DNA of 64,000 nt. Source: Mesorhizobium ciceri biovar biserrulae WSM1271. GTDB lineage: Bacteria; Pseudomonadota; Alphaproteobacteria; Rhizobiales; Rhizobiaceae. The position numbers and the translations under genes are program-made. Each line of letters starts with the position of its first letter. Position 1 is the stretch's first letter. Positions 1 through 7,320 of the stretch are shown one piece after another. The notes below the pieces were generated by a model. The model was given only the letters and a program-made list of their open reading frames with translations, was not told the DNA's origin and made no database searches. The stretch covers positions 930,001-994,000 of the forward strand of contig NC_014923.1 of the NCBI RefSeq assembly GCF_000185905.1, given 5' to 3'.

Positions 1-405
1 GAGATCGTTGGCGACGATCGAGATGAAGCCCGGCGCCAGGCCGCATTGCGGAATGAAGGCGCTTCTGCCCGAACGCGCCAGTTCCTTGACGCGGCGGGTC
101 GAGACGACATCCTCGGTCAGGTCGAGATAGTGCACGCCGGCACTGGCGGCCGCCTCGGCGATGCGGGTGGTCAGATGTAAGGGAGCGGCGCTGAGCACCG
201 CGAATTTGCCGGCGAGTGCGGCTTCAAGCGTGCCGGACGCTTCGATGTCGAGCTCCAGCGTCGCAACCGTGGCCGGGACTTCGGCAGCAGCGAGCTGTGC
301 TGCCGAGCGGTCGACGAGCGTGACCTGATAATCTCCCGTGGCGGCGAGCATCTCGGCAATGGTCGAGCCGATCTTGCCGGCGCCGACAACGACAATTTTC
401 TTCAT
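1..405 (-). CDS. Saccharopine dehydrogenase-family NAD(P)-binding protein (5' part only)
   Basis: The gene is cut by the left window edge, so only the first 135 codons are present. The start is ATG at 405 (reverse strand), giving MKKIVVVGAGKIGSTIAEML, a textbook Rossmann opening with GAGKIG. It continues to a segment (IPQCGLAPGFISIVANDL) typical of the saccharopine dehydrogenase / lysine 6-dehydrogenase family. Such enzymes oxidise or form saccharopine or lysine semialdehyde with NAD(P). The gene is divergent from an Lrp/AsnC regulator, the usual arrangement for an amino-acid catabolic gene controlled by that regulator (inference). The exact substrate cannot be told from the N-terminal half. 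Confidence 0.8.
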   Translation of the reverse strand, partial: MKKIVVVGAGKIGSTIAEMLAATGDYQVTLVDRSAAQLAAAEVPATVATLELDIEASGTLEAALAGKFAVLSAAPLHLTTRIAEAAASAGVHYLDLTEDVVSTRRVKELARSGRSAFIPQCGLAPGFISIVANDL

Positions 406-520
406 GACAAATCCCTCACTGGTTGTGAGCACAGATTCGCAGCTTGCCCGTCGAAAGGAAGCGTGGTTCTGTACGAAACGAACCCATTGATTGGTCAGTC
501 CGCCGAGAAGAATCGTCGAA

Positions 521-949
521 ATGCTCAGCGATGCCGAACAGACCCTGCTTTCGCTGCTGCGCGAGAATGCGCGCGCCTCGACCGCCGAGCTGGCGCGGCG
601 GCTTGGCGTCTCGCGGACAACCGTGCAGAGCCGGATCGAACGGCTGGAGCAGCGCGGCATCATATCAGGCTACGGCGTGCGGCTGGCGCCGGATTATGAG
701 CAGGGGCTGGTGCGGGCGCATGTGCTGCTCACCGTGACGCCCAAGCTTGCCGACAAGGTGGTGCGCGGCCTGCGCGGTTTGGCGACGGTCCGGACGCTGC
801 ATTCGGTCAGCGGCAATTTCGATATGATCGTCATCGTCGACGCGCCATCGATCCGCGACCTCGACATGCTGCTCGACCAGATCGGCGCCATGGATGGAGT
901 CGAGCGGACGCTGTCATCGATCATCCTGTCGACGCGGATAGATAGGTGA
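521..949 (+). CDS. Lrp/AsnC-family transcriptional regulator
   Basis: 142 residues, the normal size for this family. Residues about 1-45 form the AsnC-type winged helix-turn-helix (TAELARRLGVSRTTVQSRIERL). The rest is a RAM/ligand-binding domain, with the typical pattern of V-x-G-x-D in SVSGNFDMIVIVDA. I use ATG 521, which has GAGAAG about 10 bases upstream; an in-frame TTG at 491 would add ten residues. It lies 115 bp from, and divergent to, the saccharopine dehydrogenase-type gene, so it probably regulates that gene in response to an amino acid (inference). The regulator itself is a confident call; the effector is unknown. Confidence 0.88.
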   Translation: MLSDAEQTLLSLLRENARASTAELARRLGVSRTTVQSRIERLEQRGIISGYGVRLAPDYEQGLVRAHVLLTVTPKLADKVVRGLRGLATVRTLHSVSGNFDMIVIVDAPSIRDLDMLLDQIGAMDGVERTLSSIILSTRIDR

Positions 950-1000
950 GGGGACCTCTCAACCCAAGCTGGGCTTGAACAGCACCAGCCGTTTCGCCGG

Positions 1001-2371
1001 CTAATCCGTCGCCAGCGGAAAACTCACCACCACCGCAAGTCCCGGTCGGCAATCCTCGAGCGTGATCGATGCGCCGTGCAGATCGGCGATGGCCCGGACA
1101 AGGCTGAGCCCGAGGCCGCTGCCTGATGTCGAGCGGCTGTGGTCCAGCCGGTAGAGCCGCTGGAACACTTTCTCGCGCTCTTCCGCCGGAATGCCGGGAC
1201 CGTTGTCGGCGACGCCCGCAACGACGCGTTCGCCCTGGCGCGCTACCGACAGCTTTATCGTCGTGCCCGATGGACAATGGCGCAACGCGTTCTCGACCAG
1301 ATTGGCGAACATCTGCGTCAGCAGCTCGCGATCGCCATGGATCCGGTCCGTCGTTTCCTGTGGTTGCGCCAACGACAGCGACTTTCCGTCGTCCTCGGCA
1401 ACATCGGCATAGATCTCGGCGATGGTTTGCAGCACCTCGCCCAGATCGACATCGGTGAACCGCGCCCGGCGGGCGCCGGCCTCGATCTGCGCGATGCGCA
1501 GCAGGGCATCGAAGGTCTCGTTGATCTGCAGGCTCTCGGCATGCGCCTCCGCCAGTTCAGCGGCGATTTTCCGGCCCGACAGGTTCTTTTCCGACGCGGT
1601 GTCGAGGATCATCTGCAACCGGTTGAGCGGCGTCTTCAGATCGTGGGCGATGTTGGCGCTGACCTGTTTCATGCCTTCGACCAGCGCCGACAGGCGGTCG
1701 AGCGCGGCATTGACCTGGCTGGAGACGATGTCGATGTCGTCACCCTTGCCGGTCAGCGGAATGCGGGTGTCCAGCCGTCCATGCGAGACATCCACCATGG
1801 TGGCGGCGATGCCGTCGAGACGGCGCTGGACGCGCGAGGCGAGCAGGGCGCCGCCGGCGACCGCCAGCCCGGTGATGATCAGGGTTCCCCAGCCAAAGCT
1901 CATCAGCACGATCCTCTCCAGCTCCTCCGTCTCGGAAAGGCTGAAGGCGACGGTCAGCGTGTTGCCGCCGACCGGGCCGGAATAGGCGCGGTACTCGGCG
2001 CCGGGCGGCACGCCGGGCATTTCGGTGTCGAACATCGAGAAGCCGTCGGGAAGCCCTGCCGCGGTGAAGTTGCCGGCCAGGCGATTGCCCGTTGCGTCGG
2101 TCAACGAAAACAGCTGCTCCTTCTTGAGGCTGCGCAGGGAGTGGCTGCCGACGGTCTCAACCAGCTCCTTGAGATCGTTCTCGGCATAGGTCGCGGCGAC
2201 GACCGCGTAGGTTTCCTTGATGGTGTCGTCGAGCCGCTCGGCAAGATCGGCGCTCATCATCTGGTAGACGATGGCGCCAGACAGGACGAAGGCCAGCACG
2301 AACAGGAAGGCGAAGGTCAGGGCAAGCCGGAATGGTGTGCTGCGAAGCAGGCGGGACCAGGTTCCGGTCAT
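1001..2371 (-). CDS. Sensor histidine kinase (HAMP, HisKA, HATPase)
   Basis: 456 residues. One membrane helix at about 17-37, a periplasmic loop of about 120 residues, a second helix at about 156-178, then HAMP. The phospho-acceptor is His243 in SANIAHDLKTPLNR. The N box is NLVENALRH, the G1 box DNGPGIP and the G2 box GSGLGLSLV. It is an inner-membrane kinase partnered with the response regulator immediately upstream; the genes share an ATGA overlap (2368-2371), so they are translationally coupled. The signal cannot be read from the sensor loop. All catalytic boxes look intact. Confidence 0.93.
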   Translation of the reverse strand: MTGTWSRLLRSTPFRLALTFAFLFVLAFVLSGAIVYQMMSADLAERLDDTIKETYAVVAATYAENDLKELVETVGSHSLRSLKKEQLFSLTDATGNRLAGNFTAAGLPDGFSMFDTEMPGVPPGAEYRAYSGPVGGNTLTVAFSLSETEELERIVLMSFGWGTLIITGLAVAGGALLASRVQRRLDGIAATMVDVSHGRLDTRIPLTGKGDDIDIVSSQVNAALDRLSALVEGMKQVSANIAHDLKTPLNRLQMILDTASEKNLSGRKIAAELAEAHAESLQINETFDALLRIAQIEAGARRARFTDVDLGEVLQTIAEIYADVAEDDGKSLSLAQPQETTDRIHGDRELLTQMFANLVENALRHCPSGTTIKLSVARQGERVVAGVADNGPGIPAEEREKVFQRLYRLDHSRSTSGSGLGLSLVRAIADLHGASITLEDCRPGLAVVVSFPLATD

Positions 2372-3042
2372 GGCGCGTGCAGGCTGTAGCCTGTGTTGCG
2401 GACGGTGTGGATGAGCTGGGTTTCGAAGGGCTTGTCGACCTTGGCCCGCAGTCGGCTGATATGGGTCTCGACGACGCTGGTCCTGGGATCGAAATGAAAA
2501 TCCCAGACACGCTCCAGAAGCATGGTGCGGGTGATGACGCGGCCTTCGCCGCGCATCAGCACTTCCAGCAGGCTGAACTCCCGCGGCTGCAGGTCGATCG
2601 GCTGGCCCCGCCTCGTGACGCGGCGCATGATCAGGTCCATTTCGAGGTCGGCGACCCGCAGGACGGTTTTCTGCTCCTGCGCCGCCGGCCGCCGGCCAAG
2701 CGCGTTGATGCGGGCGAGGAGTTCGGAAAAGGCGAAGGGCTTGACCAGATAGTCGTCGCCGCCGGCCTCGAGCCCCTCGACGCGGTCGTCGATGCCGCCG
2801 ACGGAGGTGAGGAAGATCGCCGGCGTGCGCACGCCGGCGGCGCGCACCGCCTTGACCATCGACAGGCCGTCGAGACCGGGGATCATCCGATCGGCGACGA
2901 TCACGTCGTATTTGCCCCGGGTCGCCGCGAACAGCCCGTCATGGCCGTTGCGCAGGAGGTCGCAGACATGGCCGGCCTCGGTCAGTCCCCTGACGATATA
3001 GTCGGCCGTCCTGTGGTCGTCCTCGACGAGAAGCAGTCGCAT
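2368..3042 (-). CDS. OmpR/PhoB-family response regulator
   Basis: 224 residues. Receiver domain with acidic pair Glu7/Asp8-Asp9, phosphorylation site Asp51 (VADRMIPGLDG), a switch Thr/Ser near 80 and Lys101. It is followed by a winged-helix output domain ending in the usual RNTGYSL motif. The open frame extends 15 codons upstream, but the family starts at MRLLLVEDD, so I use ATG 3042. It is first in a two-gene operon with the kinase. Targets are unknown. The COG4705 membrane protein gene lies 160 bp upstream on the same strand and is a possible co-transcribed partner. Confidence 0.93.
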   Translation of the reverse strand: MRLLLVEDDHRTADYIVRGLTEAGHVCDLLRNGHDGLFAATRGKYDVIVADRMIPGLDGLSMVKAVRAAGVRTPAIFLTSVGGIDDRVEGLEAGGDDYLVKPFAFSELLARINALGRRPAAQEQKTVLRVADLEMDLIMRRVTRRGQPIDLQPREFSLLEVLMRGEGRVITRTMLLERVWDFHFDPRTSVVETHISRLRAKVDKPFETQLIHTVRNTGYSLHAP

Positions 3043-3202
3043 GAAAGGTCCGGTCCGTTGCCGAGATGGAGAGGCTATCACCGGCACGGGCTTGTTCCTA
3101 GGATGTCACGAAGGCGCAGGCATGGTGGCGCTAGAACGTTCACGATTGGCCGAAGCGGTGGGGTTTTCGGCAATTGTCAATGCCAGCGCATCCGCCCTGC
3201 AC

Positions 3203-4000
3203 CTAGTCCAGGTCCAGCAACAGTTCATCGGCTTCGTCGGTTGTCCCCTTCAGGGTCATGTGCAGGACGAGCGCAATGATACAGCCGAGGAAGAGCAGGC
3301 TGGTGAAGATGGTGCCGAAGCCCAGGCCGCCATGCCTGGCCGACCGCGACAGCAGGTCGCCGAAGGAGGCGCCGAGCGGCCGCGTCAGGATATAGGCGAG
3401 CCAGAAGGCCAGGATGCCGTCGAGATTGAGCAGCCAGTAGGCCAGCACGATGAGCGCGATGGCGCCGCCGAACAGCAGGCCTGTGGTGAGGTAGCCCATG
3501 TCGAAGCTTTCGGCGACGAGATCGCCGCCGGCGGTGCCGAGCGCGAAGGTCAAGAGGATCGCCAGCCAGTAGAAGATTTCGCGCCTGGTGGTGAAGACGG
3601 TGTGGATCGACAGCGTCCGTTCGCTGGCGTACCAGACCGCGAATGTCGCGGCGAGCGCAACCGAGAAGGCGATGGTCGTGGTCTGCAGGCGCACGCCGAA
3701 AGTGTCGACGAGATTGTCCGTCACCAGGGTGCCGACGATGCTGATCAGCACCACCGCCAGCCAGTAGGCCCACGGCACGTAACGCTTCTGCGCAAACTGC
3801 AGGACGAGGGCAGCGATCAGGATGCCGGTCATGATCAGCGAGGTGGCGGTCAGCCCAAGCCCGATCGTGTCGGCAAGATAATCCGCTGCGGTCTCGCCGG
3901 TGGTGACCGCCATCAACTTGATCACCCAGAAATCGAGAGTGACGTCGGGAACTCTGTTGTGGCTCGGTGGGGCGGGTTGTTGCCTGTTGGGCGCGAGCAT
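3203..4000 (-). CDS. COG4705-family multi-pass membrane protein
   Basis: 265 residues with about eight hydrophobic segments. Characteristic COG4705 stretches are present: KLMAVTTGETAADYLAD near the start, YVPWAYWLAVVLISIVGTL, then YASERTLSIHTV, and near the end FWLAYILTRPLGASFGDLL. The segments TTGETAADYL and TRPLGASFGDLL resemble an internal duplication. I chose ATG 4000 because AGGA sits 8 bases upstream; the longer frame adds a low-complexity Ala/Thr tail. The molecular function of the family is not known to me. It is on the same strand as the two-component genes downstream. Confidence 0.8.
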   Translation of the reverse strand: MLAPNRQQPAPPSHNRVPDVTLDFWVIKLMAVTTGETAADYLADTIGLGLTATSLIMTGILIAALVLQFAQKRYVPWAYWLAVVLISIVGTLVTDNLVDTFGVRLQTTTIAFSVALAATFAVWYASERTLSIHTVFTTRREIFYWLAILLTFALGTAGGDLVAESFDMGYLTTGLLFGGAIALIVLAYWLLNLDGILAFWLAYILTRPLGASFGDLLSRSARHGGLGFGTIFTSLLFLGCIIALVLHMTLKGTTDEADELLLDLD

Positions 4001-4244
4001 GGCTGAAGTCCTGAGGTCGACGGTTGCGGCGGTGGCGGTGGCGGTGGCGATCCGCGCAGCGTAAGCAAACGAGCTCACGCCGGCCTGTCCGGCGGCATAC
4101 AAATTCGTAAGAATGGGCGTGGGCCGCGCAAAGGTCCTTTACGAACGCCCGGCGCTGCGCCGATAGAGGGCGTGCGCCTTTCATCCGCCATCAATGTCAT
4201 GCCCATTGCTCACGGGCACCCGTCAGTGCCCCAGGAAACACCAA

Positions 4245-4880
4245 ATGACCTACGCTACCCTCAAGCCGGTTTCCCAGGCCTTCGACCAGCGCAAGCGCCT
4301 GATCTTCGTGCGGGTTGCGGCGGCGCTGGCGGTGTTGCTGCTGTTTCTCACCAAGCCGGGGCTGAGCGAGGGCTCCGACGGGCACGAAACGATCGAATTC
4401 TTCGGCTTTTGCCTGGTGCTCGTCTGTGTCGTCGGGCGGCTGTGGAGCATTCTCTATGTCGGCGGCAAGAAGAACGAGGAACTGGTCTCGACGGGACCGT
4501 TCTCGACCACGCAGAACCCGCTCTATTTCTTCTCGACGGTCGGTGCGGTCGGCATTGGATTGCTCTACGGCTCGCTGATGGCGGCCGTGGCGCTGGGCCT
4601 TGCCAGCTTTTTCATCTTTCGCGTCACGGCGCGCAAGGAAGCCGAATTTCTGCTCGGCAAGTTCGGCCCAGCCTATCTTGCCTACACCAAGAGCACGCCC
4701 CGGTTCTGGCCAAACCCGCTGCTCTACCGCGACGATGACGAACTGCAGTTCTCGACGCGGGCTTTGAAGCGCACGTTTTTCGACGGGCTCTATTTCCTCG
4801 CCATCTTCCCGGCCATCGAACTGGTCGAGCATTTCCGGACGACCGGCATGCTGTTTCCGGCCTTCGTCACGCTCTACTGA
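4245..4880 (+). CDS. Isoprenylcysteine carboxyl methyltransferase / PEMT-like membrane methyltransferase
   Basis: 211 residues with four to five membrane helices. The conserved motif STGPFSTTQNPLYFFS and the later RKEAEFLLGKFGPAYLAY belong to the ICMT/phospholipid-methyltransferase superfamily, which uses S-adenosylmethionine at the inner membrane. ATG 4245 has AGGA about 8 bases upstream; the open frame begins earlier at 4194. Bacterial members of this group methylate varied lipidic or small-molecule substrates, so the actual substrate is open. It is convergent with the NTF2-like gene, only 10 bp away. Confidence 0.8.
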   Translation: MTYATLKPVSQAFDQRKRLIFVRVAAALAVLLLFLTKPGLSEGSDGHETIEFFGFCLVLVCVVGRLWSILYVGGKKNEELVSTGPFSTTQNPLYFFSTVGAVGIGLLYGSLMAAVALGLASFFIFRVTARKEAEFLLGKFGPAYLAYTKSTPRFWPNPLLYRDDDELQFSTRALKRTFFDGLYFLAIFPAIELVEHFRTTGMLFPAFVTLY

Positions 4881-4890
4881 TCGGCTGGCT

Positions 4891-5376
4891 CTAGCTGCCG
4901 AGCGGATGCGGCATGTAGCCGACGAAGCCTGATATCTTCCAGCTTCCGCCGACCTTGGTGCAGAAATACAGCGTCTGCCATTTCAGCCGGTCGACGCTGC
5001 CGTCCGCCTTGGCGACCGAGCCGTCGAACTTCTTGTGCAGCACGGCGCGGTCGCCGTCGACGTCGATGTCTCGCATGTTGGTGACGCGAAACAGCGCCTC
5101 GCGCAGCGGCTCGGCGAATTTGGTCGCCGCCGTCTCTTTGGCCTGGCGCAGCCATTCGTCGCGATAGACGTCGAGCCTTGGAAACTGCAGCCGCCAGGCG
5201 TCGGCGTTGTGCAGGAAATGCGCATGCATGCCGAAGAAGCTCTCGGCGACGAAATCATCCTCGACCATAGCCCAGTCCTGGCCGATGAAAGCGTCGATGT
5301 CGCGCCGCACCAGCATTTCCCAGAGCGCGTGGCGATCGGCATCGCCTGATGGAAACGGGTTCTTGTCGTAGGTCAT
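4891..5376 (-). CDS. NTF2-fold (SnoaL-like) protein of unknown function
   Basis: 161 residues. The arrangement of an N-terminal helix region (HALWEMLVRRDIDAFIGQDW), a central loop with FFGMHAHF, and a C-terminal strand pair ending in GGSWKISGFVGYMP matches the nuclear-transport-factor-2 / SnoaL / DUF4440 cone fold. Such proteins are often small-molecule isomerases, hydrolases or binding subunits. It is not obviously in an operon; the divergent RidA gene is 220 bp away. An NTF2-like domain also occurs at the N-terminus of the monooxygenase at 7.3-9.1 kb, but I see no close similarity between the two. Confidence 0.65.
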   Translation of the reverse strand: MTYDKNPFPSGDADRHALWEMLVRRDIDAFIGQDWAMVEDDFVAESFFGMHAHFLHNADAWRLQFPRLDVYRDEWLRQAKETAATKFAEPLREALFRVTNMRDIDVDGDRAVLHKKFDGSVAKADGSVDRLKWQTLYFCTKVGGSWKISGFVGYMPHPLGS

Positions 5377-5596
5377 TGCTGGTATCTCCGCTCTGGCAAA
5401 TGCGTCTGTGCGGTGCGGCTTCCAAGCCGCCCGTCAGCGCGTACGATGCAAGGGCTCTTGTAATAAAGCAACGCAGATTTCCAAGAATGTTGCTTTCCAA
5501 CAAGGCCCCTATGAGGATCGGCCGGATCGGCGTAAATGTCGATCGAAGCGGGCGCTGCAATGGCACCCCGTCCTGTCATCAGAGGAGGCTTGTCCC

Positions 5597-5962
5597 TTGC
5601 CGAAACAGTGTTTTGGAACGTCGCATGTGCCGTTGTCGCCCGCCGTGCGGGCAGGCGATCTCGTCTATGTCTCGGGCCAGGTTCCCGTCGGCAGCGACGG
5701 CATCGTGGTCAAGGGCGGCATATCGGAACAGACCGAGCAGGTGCTCGCCAATATCAAGGCCGCGCTGGCGCTGGCCGGCTGCACCATGGACGATGTGGTG
5801 AAGACCACCGTGTGGCTGGAAGACGCGCGCGATTTCGGCGCCTTCAACGCCGTCTATGCCAGGCACTTTCCGAAGAACCCGCCGGCCCGCACCACGGTCG
5901 AATCGCGGCTGATGATCGATATCAAGATCGAGGTCGAGGCGGTCGCCTATCGGCCTCTGTAA
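5597..5962 (+). CDS. RidA (YjgF/YER057c/UK114) family protein
   Basis: 121 residues, exactly family size. Recognisable elements are AVRAGDLVYVSGQVPVG, QTEQVLANIKAALALAG, VVKTTVWLEDARDFGAFN, the conserved ARTTVESRL containing the imine-binding Arg, and KIEVEAVAY at the end. RidA proteins hydrolyse reactive enamine/imine intermediates, for example from PLP enzymes or amine oxidation. The start is a TTG at 5597 with a strong AGGAGG 8 bases upstream; no suitable ATG exists. It is followed 26 bp later by the amidohydrolase gene and is probably co-transcribed with it. Confidence 0.88.
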   Translation: MPKQCFGTSHVPLSPAVRAGDLVYVSGQVPVGSDGIVVKGGISEQTEQVLANIKAALALAGCTMDDVVKTTVWLEDARDFGAFNAVYARHFPKNPPARTTVESRLMIDIKIEVEAVAYRPL

Positions 5963-5988
5963 GCAAAGCAACGAGCGGAGGTTACCCC

Positions 5989-7224
5989 ATGCAATTCGAC
6001 CTCCTGCTGAAGGGCGGACGGCTGATCGATCCGGCCGCTGGCCTCGACGCGCTGCGCGATGTCGCCATCGCCAATGGCCGCGTTGCCGCGGTCGACGCCG
6101 ATATCCCGGCGGACAGCGCCGCGCAGATCGTCGATGCCGCCGGCTGCATCGTCACGCCGGGCCTGGTCGACCTGCACAGCCACGTCTATTGGGGCGGCAC
6201 GTCGCTTGGCGTCGATGCCGACCGGCTGGCCGCCAAGAGCGGCACCACCACTTTCATCGATGCCGGCAGTGCGGGCGCCGGCAATTTCCTCGGCTTCCGC
6301 CGCCATGTCATGGAGCGCTCGAAGGTTCGCATCCTGGCCTATGTCAACATTTCCTTTGCCGGCATTTTCGGCTTCTCGCAGACGGTGTCGGTCGGCGAGT
6401 GCAGCGATCTCAGGCTCTGCGAGCCGCGCGAGGTTGTGGCTGCGGTGCGCGAGCACCGCGATGTCGTGGTCGGCGTAAAGGTTCGCTCGGGCAAGCATGC
6501 CGGCGGCACCAGCGGCATCGCGCCGGTGGATCTGGCGCTGGAGGCCGCCGACCAGGCCGGCCTGCCGCTGATGGCGCATATCGACGAACCGCCGCCCGGC
6601 CGCTCGGAAGTGCTGCCGCGCCTGCGCAAGGGCGACATTCTCACCCATTGCTTCCGGCCTTTCCCGAATGCGCCGGTGTTCGCTTCCGGCGCGGTGCGGC
6701 CCGACATGCGGCTGGCGCGCGAGCGCGGCGTCATCTTCGACATCGGCCACGGCATGGGCTCGTTCGATTTCGCCGTCGCCCGCGCCATGCTCGAAGAAGG
6801 GCTGGCGCCCGACGTGATCTCGAGCGACGTGCATCTCTACTGCGTCGACGGTCCCGCCTTCGACATCCTCGTCTGCATGTCGAAGCTCCTGGCGCTCGGC
6901 ATGCCGCTGGTCGAGGTCCTGCGCGCCGCCACGCAAGCGCCGGCGCAGGCGATCGCGCGGCCTGACCTGGGCACACTGGCCGTCGGCACGGTCGGCGACG
7001 TCGCCGTGCTCCGTCAGCGCCCGGGCCGCTTCACCTTCGTCGACGCGGTCGGCGCGTCATTGGTCGCCGATCAGAGACTGGTGTGCGAAGGCATCGTTAT
7101 GGGCGGCACCTGGTGGCCGAACGAAGCGGTCAACGATGTCAGCGAGACTGAGCGGTTTGTGGCGCATGCCGCGCATACCCATGTCGAGGTTGCGGCGAGG
7201 CACTTTGGGCATCGGCACGACTAG
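5989..7224 (+). CDS. Amidohydrolase/deacetylase-family metal-dependent hydrolase
   Basis: 411 residues. The composite N-terminal sandwich (LLLKGGRLIDPAAGLDALRD) is followed by the first metal motif VDLHSHVYWGG, then GVKVRSG with a candidate carboxylated lysine, MAHIDEPP, LTHCF, and SSDVHLY as the late catalytic Asp region. This fits the amidohydrolase/deacetylase subgroup related to dihydroorotase and adenine deaminase, which hydrolyses cyclic amides or N-acyl groups. ATG 5989 has GGAGG upstream; longer frames run into the RidA gene. Position after RidA suggests a shared pathway acting on an amide or imine-producing substrate (inference). Confidence 0.82.
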   Translation: MQFDLLLKGGRLIDPAAGLDALRDVAIANGRVAAVDADIPADSAAQIVDAAGCIVTPGLVDLHSHVYWGGTSLGVDADRLAAKSGTTTFIDAGSAGAGNFLGFRRHVMERSKVRILAYVNISFAGIFGFSQTVSVGECSDLRLCEPREVVAAVREHRDVVVGVKVRSGKHAGGTSGIAPVDLALEAADQAGLPLMAHIDEPPPGRSEVLPRLRKGDILTHCFRPFPNAPVFASGAVRPDMRLARERGVIFDIGHGMGSFDFAVARAMLEEGLAPDVISSDVHLYCVDGPAFDILVCMSKLLALGMPLVEVLRAATQAPAQAIARPDLGTLAVGTVGDVAVLRQRPGRFTFVDAVGASLVADQRLVCEGIVMGGTWWPNEAVNDVSETERFVAHAAHTHVEVAARHFGHRHD

Positions 7225-7277
7225 CTGATCTCGGCAGCTTGTGCCTGTCTTGGGACTGTGCGCTTGGCGAATGGCTT

Positions 7278-7314
7278 CCCCCACTCCGGCGAGCGAAGCT
7301 CGACGGAGTGGGGG
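7278..7314. terminator. Strong hairpin between convergent genes
   Basis: An 11-bp perfect stem (CCCCCACTCCG pairing with CGGAGTGGGGG), with a further GAGC/GCTC pairing inside the loop. It lies between the ends of the convergent amidohydrolase and monooxygenase genes. It has no clear T-run, so it may be a bidirectional attenuator or an intergenic palindrome rather than a classical terminator. Confidence 0.55.
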
Positions 7315-7320
7315 TCGACT

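Noticed and set aside
1139..2389. Long plus-strand open frame opposite the sensor kinase gene
   Set aside because: Its translation is Arg/Gln/Asp/Gly-rich with no domain character, while the reverse strand encodes an intact kinase with all catalytic boxes.
5536..5988. Fusion of a RidA-region frame to the amidohydrolase
   Set aside because: The upstream part is RidA read out of frame; the amidohydrolase has its own ATG and GGAGG at 5989.
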